From the NCBI GenBank assembly GCA_037179385.1, contig CM074190.1, positions 8,147,784-8,211,783 of the forward strand: DNA of 64,000 nucleotides, in the 5' to 3' direction. The notes under the pieces were generated by a model. The model was given only the letters and a program-made list of their open reading frames with translations. It was not told where the DNA came from and ran no database searches. The stretch's first letter is position 1; every line of letters starts with the position of its first letter. A program made the position numbers and the translations under genes. Of this stretch, positions 24,801 to 33,800 are shown piece by piece. This stretch comes from Holothuria scabra (taxonomy: Eukaryota > Echinodermata > Holothuroidea > Aspidochirotida > Holothuriidae).

Positions 24801-27800
24801 TAAAATTCATCTCTTGAAGGTATGAAGGCAGTTGTGAATATCTTCTTTACAGATTTAAGGAAAACAGGTATGTGTGTGACTTGAGCAAATGCTGCTTATT
24901 GTGGACACAAATTAAACACAAATGAGTGCTGTTTTGGTGAAAGGGTGTGGTGTCCTTTGGAGCTATTTTAACTGACATTGTTCAAAGTTTTTTTTTATTC
25001 AGAAACTACATTTGGACATATCTTCTTCAATCAAAGACAAAATATCTACTTCAAAAGTAGTTTGCACAGTGTAGCAATGTTTTGTCTGCGAGAGGGGGTT
25101 ATGATTTAAACTCTGATACATGCATGACAGAAAGCAATGCTTTATTAATTTTTTTAGTTTACATTTTATTAGTTGCTTTCATATAATATGGTATCATATG
25201 GTATATTTCATTCAATAGAAAACACCTTACATTCATAATGAGATGAAAATTGACATGCCAGTGAATAAGTTACTTGTCTAAAACATCAATGAAAAAGTGA
25301 CAATATCAGAATGCACTTTCCTGCAGGTTATTGTGAACACTGTCCATCTATTACCAAACTGGCTGGTGGTATTTCAAAGAAGAAGAAGCTTTTGTTTTCT
25401 GTTGCAAAATTTTTCTCAAAATGCTTCACTTTGCTAAAGTTCTGCTACACAAGCATTCTTAAAGTGCTCTGTGTCAGGTGTGCCACATAAAGCATTCTTT
25501 ACAAGCTTTGAGTGCAGCTAACCTGAAGCTCTTCTCAATACAGAAAAAGAAACTATCTGCTGCCACCTACATTGCTATAGATACCACAAGGATTCACGTA
25601 GTTGCCCATGGCACAACTTCTAAAGGAATAGTTAACATTTAGCCTCCCCCTCCCCTTCCTTTCACCATCCTTACAGTATAACAGCCTTTGGAGAAGTAAC
25701 ATTAATTGAAAGTTTGTTTCCCTATGAAGTATGTGATGTCAGAGTGTCTGTTGTGGTCATGACCTTGGTCACAGCTCCGGGTTCAATAGGTGTTGTATCA
25801 AGTGTGTGGTTTAGTTGGTGGGGCACCAGACTCTCACACGGTTGACCTGGGAATTTGATTCCCAAGCAGGGTCAGTCTTGTAACAAGTCTTGACTCCAGT
25901 CACTTCCTTTCAAAATGATAGTGACTCGATAGAATTCAGGAGTAATTTCCCCATTGAAATAGTACAGTGACTCAAGTCAAGTCAGTTTGATAACTGGTGA
26001 CTTGAGTCACTAATCTAGTGACTCGATTACAACTCTGGGCAGGGTCACACCAATGTTCTTAAAACTGGAACATAAGCTGCTGTGTGTGTGATTTTCTGCA
26101 TCAGAGCAATTGGAGAGAGATAACAATTAAGTGTCCCATACCTGGAACAAAGGTTGTGGGTGCTGCTAGATTTAACCAGAAGGTTATAAGTAGATGAATT
26201 CAGACAGCAGGGGATGGTCCGATTTCAGTCAGTGGTAACTGGGGTCTATCACCTTTTTAATTTTCCAAGAGTCCTTGTTTACCTGTGTCATGGATGGATG
26301 GACACTAAATTGTATATCGATACCTTCAATTTCACGAAATATGAGGGTTTGAAATTCGTGTAGACAATAAAAGAAGATGATTTAAGGCTGATGGATCCCA
26401 CTAATGGCTGCCTACAGTCATTAAACACAAGTGCTGATCAGATTCATCTATAAACAAACCTGTACCTACATCAGAGCTGCCAAGTCTTCCTGATTCTGCA
26501 GAAAACTTCCTGAAATTTTCACCTCCAAACATGCAAAATATAAAATCTTCCTGATTGAGAACAGAATTTCCCCCATTGAAATACATGCAAATGCCTGAAA
26601 TCTTCCTGATTTATGAGGTAAACCTTCCCGATTTCAAGACCTCAATGTTGGCAGCCCTGCTACATAATAAGCAGTTGGTACTACGTACATCCAATGTTTT
26701 TATCATCCAAACCAGCCTATACCAATCAAATACTAATATGTTAGAAGAGACTGTACTCCTTTAAGTACTACAGAAGATTGTGCATAACTATGAAGTTTCA
26801 GTTCATTTACATAAAACAATATTCACTGCAAGAAATGAAGAAAAATGAAAAACAAGAAGCATTAGTAGGAAATACGGGCCCATCAAAATTGGTAGGACAG
26901 TATCAGCAGGTTGGGTCAGTTTTGCCAGTACCAATAAGATAAAAAGAGCAGTGGGATGTGCAGATTTTGAATACCCCATACCTGGTCCTTGCACTGGTGT
27001 TAATAGTGCATGGACATTCAAGAACCCTGTATTACATTATAATATTGACTGCATACTGATGAAAGCAAACTACAGGAGTTGTTCCCAAATGACCTCCTGT
27101 GTGGGTTTCTTTGTTTATTTATTTATTTATTTATTTAAGAGGTTAGAAACAAAATGATGATCTGTCAAACTATAAACTTTGCCACAGTCTGATGTATTTA
27201 ATTTTTCCCATTTTATTTGAATGTTACCCAAGGCAGTGTCATGTTTGAGCTTCAAAGTTTGTTCCCCTATCAGTTTGGTACCCCTCATACTCCTGTGGCT
27301 GGTTGCCTGTGCATTGTGTCTACCATTCTCTTTTGGTAACATGCCTCTTTTGTCTTCCATCTAGACTTCTTTGATATGTGTCTCCAATGGGTTTGTGCTG
27401 TTTGATTTGTGTCCCCCATGCTCCTATCAGTATGTGTTGTGTGACTTTGTCTCCCATTCTCCCATGGGTGTGTGCCATTTGATTCATGTCTCCTATGCCC
27501 CTATGGGTGTGTGTTGTGTGACTTTGTCTCCCATGGGTGTGTGCTATTTGATTTGTGTCTCACATGTCCTCATGGGTGTGTGTTGTGTGATTTGTGTCCC
27601 CCTTGCACCCATGGGTTTGTGCCATTTGATGCATGTATAACATGCACCCACGGGTAGATGCATTTAATTTGTGTCTCTCTACATCTATCTATCTTTCCTC
27701 AGCTTCAAAAGGGGTCTTAATTTCACAAAAGTGGAAAGGTGCGTACGGCAATGAAAAATGTTACTTGGCGCCCGAATTGTTATATTCATCTGCTTTCACT

Positions 27801-30800
27801 CATCAAATGCACCTGTTATTTAGTTGGCAGCAAAACAAAAGCTCATATCAGAATTCACCAATTACCTTCACTCTGTCAATTTATAAATCATTGTAATTCT
27901 AGGAGTCCATGTCCATGTTGTCACTGCAGTATATACATTGTGGTTCATTAATTTTGAAGTAATGCAGTTTAATAGCAACATGATCATCATGACAATGGGA
28001 CATAAATGGTGTATGTAATGAATCAGAAGTAGAGGACACAGTTGCAATATTTAAATATTTCCCAAACTAACACTCATTTAAAATCCTGAATCCTGCTGAG
28101 AGCCCCACAAGATTTCATTTTTAAAGCACAAGGGCAGTCTCCCCAAAGTTGTTTTCAGGTAACAGCTAATTCTTATCACTTTTTTTCCCAGTAGCTGTCA
28201 TTATATGTCAGTACTTTCATATTGCATATGAAAGGTAAAGCAATGGGATGTTTGTTTATTTTTACTAATTGATAATTTGTTTATTTCTCATTCATAGGAT
28301 CAAATGAAAAAAATTATTTATACTTAGTAGTAAGGTGATAATGACTCCAATTACACAACTCGTAATCCTGCAGCTTGTTGGATCTTCATTGCAACTTTTT
28401 CTGAATAATGCTCCCCTCCCACACACACAAAAAAATAGAATGACATGCATTGGAAATCCAACCTGGAAGTAAAAATGCTTGAAACAGAGTCACAAGAAAA
28501 GTATTGACATTCTGTTGTGACTAATAATATGATAGAAGAGCAGTGTTTTCTTTCCTTCATATGCCAAAAAATCCATATATTACCTGCTCCACTGCTTGTT
28601 GTTTTCCACCTAACATAATGTCAGAAACAAGTTATTTACAAGTCACCAACTGCTCCACAAGTTAAGGATTACTATGATCTAACATGTTGGTCCTCTTGAT
28701 TAAAGTTTCAAAATTCTTAGCCTTTTTCAATGTCAATGTTTTTAAACCTACTTTTTTTCTTTTTTTTTTGTGGTTGGTTGGGATATTAATCATTATGTTT
28801 CATTTTATGTATTGTTGTTTATATTTGCTTCTTCCTAAGTTTTGTTTTTCTTTTCTTTTCTTTTTGTTGGTCTGGTTACACTTCCCTAAATGTCATTAGA
28901 AATGTACTCCTTAAAAACATTAGTGCCATTAAATGGGATATATGGTGATTATTTGTATTGAAAACCTTGTATTTCTTTAATAATCTTGTCCTTCACACAG
29001 CTTCATGATAATTTCTCCACTGCTTGTTATAGTGCAATTTATGCAGTAAAAGTGTGAAACATGTACAAGTGTGCTTACCAATATCTTGACACCAATTATG
29101 GGGTTGTTTCAGTCTTTATGAAAGACTTCCGAAAGACTTAGTTTTTGTATTCAGACCAATAGAGACTCTGTCCAATTTGATAAGCTCTGAAGTATGCCAT
29201 TCTTAATAAAATGTTCCACACTATTGGTACACATGCCTTAGGCTTTTTTATTTGGAGGCAGTGATGTTAGATCTAAAACCAATTTCACAATTTTTAGACT
29301 TCCAAGTAAACATTTGCATATCTCATTTGATTGGTTGATATGACAGAGCAAATGGTAATGGATCAGTTTTGTTCTTCCCAATAGTGACAGTTTGCCCAAC
29401 AGTCAGCAGTCAGTGGAGAGCAATGCATCAGAAACAAGTACAGACACAGCACCCTCATCGGTGGGGTCAGTCAAGATCAAGCCAGACCCAGATGCTCAAC
29501 CCAATGAAGCAGCACAAAATTCCAACAGCAATGATGCATTAGTTGTCCCATCATCGCAGATGTCAGAAGAAGGTACCCCATCACCTAGGAAGAAACAAAG
29601 AAAGCAAGTTCTCAAGTAAGTCAATAAGCAAGTTTGGTTTTGGTGGCTATTCACATGTGACACATCCTCCAAATTGTTGGGATAAACAAACCAATCCTGC
29701 ACCTACAACAGGTATTCCAAAATTTGAGTTTACATGAAAATTTGGTGAAATCATACTTCTTTAATCCATCTATAACATAAGGAGGGATGTGAAGTGTTAT
29801 TTTGTGGAGTGGACTGTGTCTAAATTGTCATTTTGGTGTTAAAATTTGCATTTTAATCTGCCAATAAGTAGCACAGAGACCCCTATTTTCATTTGACCTG
29901 GCTAGAAACTTACTGTTGTATGCACGTACTGAAGAAAACAAGGGAACGCTGTATGCTACATGCTGAAATTGGTTTGTAATACCCATGCTGTGCCTCAGAA
30001 CTGCGGCGGCAACGAATTACCCAACTCACTTATTAAAGTCAATTTTCATTTTAATGTAAGAAGTTGAATCTATTATGAACCCTGGTAAATCTTGCTCACA
30101 GGTGACTCATAACTCACAAAAATGTAATATCAAGACCTGCAAACTGAAATAAATTAGAGTGAAATGACAGGGTAAAACATTACTCAAACTGACCCTGGCT
30201 GGGTATGAAAGCAATCTGTATTTCAATAGTTGTTTCAGGTTACACCCATGGTGTTTCTTGAAAAGCCTGGGTGAGCTCCATTCCATCAGATATCTGGCAT
30301 TCTGTTTTGTGTTATGTAAGTTCAACAACTGTGAGTTATGACTCACCTGTGAGCAGAATTTACCAGGAATAATGATGTAATCAACTTTTTAGACTCAGAA
30401 CTGAGAGGCTAGAGCATCCGACTTCCAGCCGACAGGTCTATAGCTTGACTCCTGGCTGGGTCATACTGAAGACTTTAAAATGGAACCTACTGCCATCATG
30501 CTTAGTGCTCAGCAAAAGCAATGGATCATTAGGGAAAACAAGCCAGTGAGCAACAACTGGAATATAGATAGCCAGTTCTTTTTGTTTCTAAAATGACCTT
30601 CACATTGAAAAATTTGCACTATGTCTTGAAAAGTTAATCATGGAACCAAATAACCCCCTTGTACAATGGACAATGTTGAATGTGACTATTTCATAGTTTT
30701 AATGTTTCTTCCATCAAGTAGCTTCCCCCTGTGGGCTGATGGTTTAGGAATATGCCCTGTCATAGGAACTGGACTTACGGGAAGGACTTGCACCAAATTT

Positions 30801-33800
30801 GATACATTTTTGAACCATATTTGAAACTGTATTTACACCTCACTGTTTTATCTAGGTGACAGTGTAAGTGTGGGTGTGTTGTTAAATCTGACCTAACTAA
30901 CTGCATCAAATAGACATGTTACTAAATTTGTCTGTTCACAGACCTTCTAGGTATGCAGTTCACAACACCTGGTATTTTTGCATATGAAATATTTGCATGT
31001 TGTTGTCATTAAATTAGACCTTTTAGATCAGGTCTTCTGCGCTTGTAGCTGTGTTCTAATTTTTATCTACTTAGCTGTTTTCTTGTTTTAGCTCTTTTTC
31101 CAACTACATGTTCTGCTACACTAGGAGCAAAGTGCTTTCCTACCTTGAGACTTTGCCTGGCACCTTCAGGGAATAATTTATCCATTATCGCATCACAATT
31201 TGCAACACAAACAGGCCAAGTTGCTACACAAATGAAAAATAGTGTAGCAATTTTTTTGTGCATAATCCTTGCATTTTCACAAACAATGTGTGAAAGACCA
31301 CAACAATCTTCAAAATTACTGTGCAAAATTTGAATGCTAAGTTTTTTCCTGCATCTATCAAAATTTATCAACACAAATCTCGTACATGCAGTGTTGACAA
31401 CTTGACCATCTTTGCTATTCCTCCATTAGAACAATTTTACAATGAATTCTTCTGTTTTTGAGACATAACTTCAGGACATGTACTTTTGTCACCTCCTCAA
31501 TATCCATATCATAGCAAACCTACCAACCCTACCTCCAGCCCACTTACAATAGTCTTGAGGCTGTGAAAGAGGAAGTTGGTTTTAGTTTTCTGAAGCAAAT
31601 CAAATATTTTGAATTCAGCATTCATTATTCTGTCTCGCCAGCTGTGAGGCAAACAAAAAAATAGACCTGTTCTGCCAACCAATGGAATCCTTCATGTTTA
31701 CAAGCAAATGACATTACAACAGTTTGACAGTAGAGTTAGTGAGATACTCAAAAAAAATTTTTCTTGAAAATGAAAATTAGATTCTGCTATTCAAGGTACA
31801 TCTTGTGTGTATTTGTTAGTTAGTTAATTAGATAAAATTTAATCACACACCGACAAAAACATAGCGTCATATAGATGAAATGGTTCAAGTCCATCCCTTT
31901 AGTCCCCTTTAAGGACAGGCAGGGAATAACATCCATGGGCATATTGTTCAGCCCCAGACCACAGGGGTAATTACACTTACATTCACAAGTGCACACCTTA
32001 TATGCATGTAGATGTTCTTTAACATTCTTTTTGCCAACCAGTGGTATAAATTTGAATGGTGTAATAGTCGATGTTTCCAAAGTTGGTTTGAAATAAAATT
32101 TATTTGTTTGCAAGTTAATGTTTATCTTAATAATTTAAATTGCTCTTTTTTTTTTGTCAAAAACCAGGGTAGCTACAGAGCATCCTGACATCCCTCAAGA
32201 TCCATCAACAGATGAAGAGGTTGAGAAGATACCGAGGGTGTCATACAAAGCTCTCAAAAAACAGAGAAAAGCTATCAAAGGTAAGAACTCTTTTATCCAT
32301 CAATAGACTAGTATTAATATTGGTTATTTAGGAAAACGAAAGGGATCTGACATCAATTACAGGATTAACATTCTTCCTTAACACAGTGCTATGATACAGT
32401 GTTGTAATACAATGCAAAACAATACCATACAGTAAAATAATATAATGCAAAGCAAATTCTCTGTTTTTCAGAATGAAACCATCAAATTCCCTTCCAATTT
32501 GCAAAACATGTTGGTGTTCTTTTTGTTTCCTCTCTTTTTTTTATCTTTATTTGAGTGTATTAGTGCACCTGATAACCTTTTTGTTTTTATTTGTTTTAGC
32601 TGAACACATGAAGGTTGTACAATATGTAAAGAGGACTTGTCCACGACTAATGGATGCGTACAGAAGTACTTGCAGCTGGAAGCCTGCCCTCAATCATTTT
32701 GAGAGATATTCTGATGTGAAACAGAAAGGTTAGCTTGCTAAACATGATGTAATATTTTTCAAAAGTGAATACTATTCAAAGAATGCTATAAGTATGCTTT
32801 CATATCAGATCAAATTAACCATAGAATAATTGTAGCAATAAAGACAACTTTGCATTACACCTTCATTGTTTGCACACTCTCTTGTCCCTTGTCAAGGCAG
32901 ACCTCTATGGTCCACCAGTTTGGAAATGCTGAGTTATAAAAGTAACATTTGAAATGCCTTTCAATCTGTATCACACCAAATTATTCTTGAATTTATATAT
33001 TTTTGAAAATAACATTTTCATGATTTTATACAAGGCATATTAGATGCAAATGTGGAGTAAATTTGTCAACTTTTTTCTTGAATATTTGTACATTATTATC
33101 ATTATTTCGTAGCTTTTTCTTGAGTTCATCATAGATTACAAGTTTTCTGGTCAGTTCTCAAATGAAATCTGGTAGGAGTGTCATCTATACAGATACTAAG
33201 TCAATTCCAGCCTTGCATGTAAAAGGCCTTAAGTAACAAAGTTTGTAGCATTTACAATATTGACCTTTTCTCTGCAGAAGAAAAGAAAGCTTCCATTCAC
33301 GAGATTGCCAATCAAAGAGGCATTATAAAAAAGACAGAGGGTTGGAAGATAAAACATATCTCAGGACAGTTTGAAGACTTGGTAAGAAATAAGGCAAAAG
33401 GCCAGCTGTTTAGTTCCCATAAATATACTTAACTGATAAAAACAAATAACAAGATTTAAAGTTTGGTAATAAGATCTGGGAGATATGCACATCAGCACAT
33501 CCCACCAAATTGTCAGGAAGACCAAAATACTCCCACACCTACAACGTGTTTTCCATACAACGTGTTTTCCAAAATATGAGTGAACTTAAGAATTTTGTGG
33601 AATCATTCTTTCTCAATCAATATTAAGATCCCTATTTCATAGGGTGGGGTTTTGTGCAGTTGGACTGAATGTAACTTGCCTTTTTGGTGTCAGAATTGGC
33701 ATTTTAGTCTGTAAGTTTGGTTTGACACTTATTTATTCTTAGTGTTATATTTCAGACACAGAGAATTACTGTTCCTGAAGTTGAAATTTTCCCTTGTAAT

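Larger units (their letters stand above)
24417..29384. other. SAP130 intron 11 (largest, about 5 kb)
   Basis: Holds a tRNA-like SINE head (25803-25890), a small TIR element (26472-26659), a TTTA tract (27113-27137) and a minisatellite (27376-27660). The rest is AT-rich with no exon-like segment. Polypyrimidine runs are common, especially at 28740-28870. An alternative exon cannot be excluded. Confidence 0.5.

Noticed and set aside
27371..27657. Cys-rich ORFs in the intron 11 minisatellite
   Set aside because: Frames follow from the repeat and have no splice sites in phase with SAP130.
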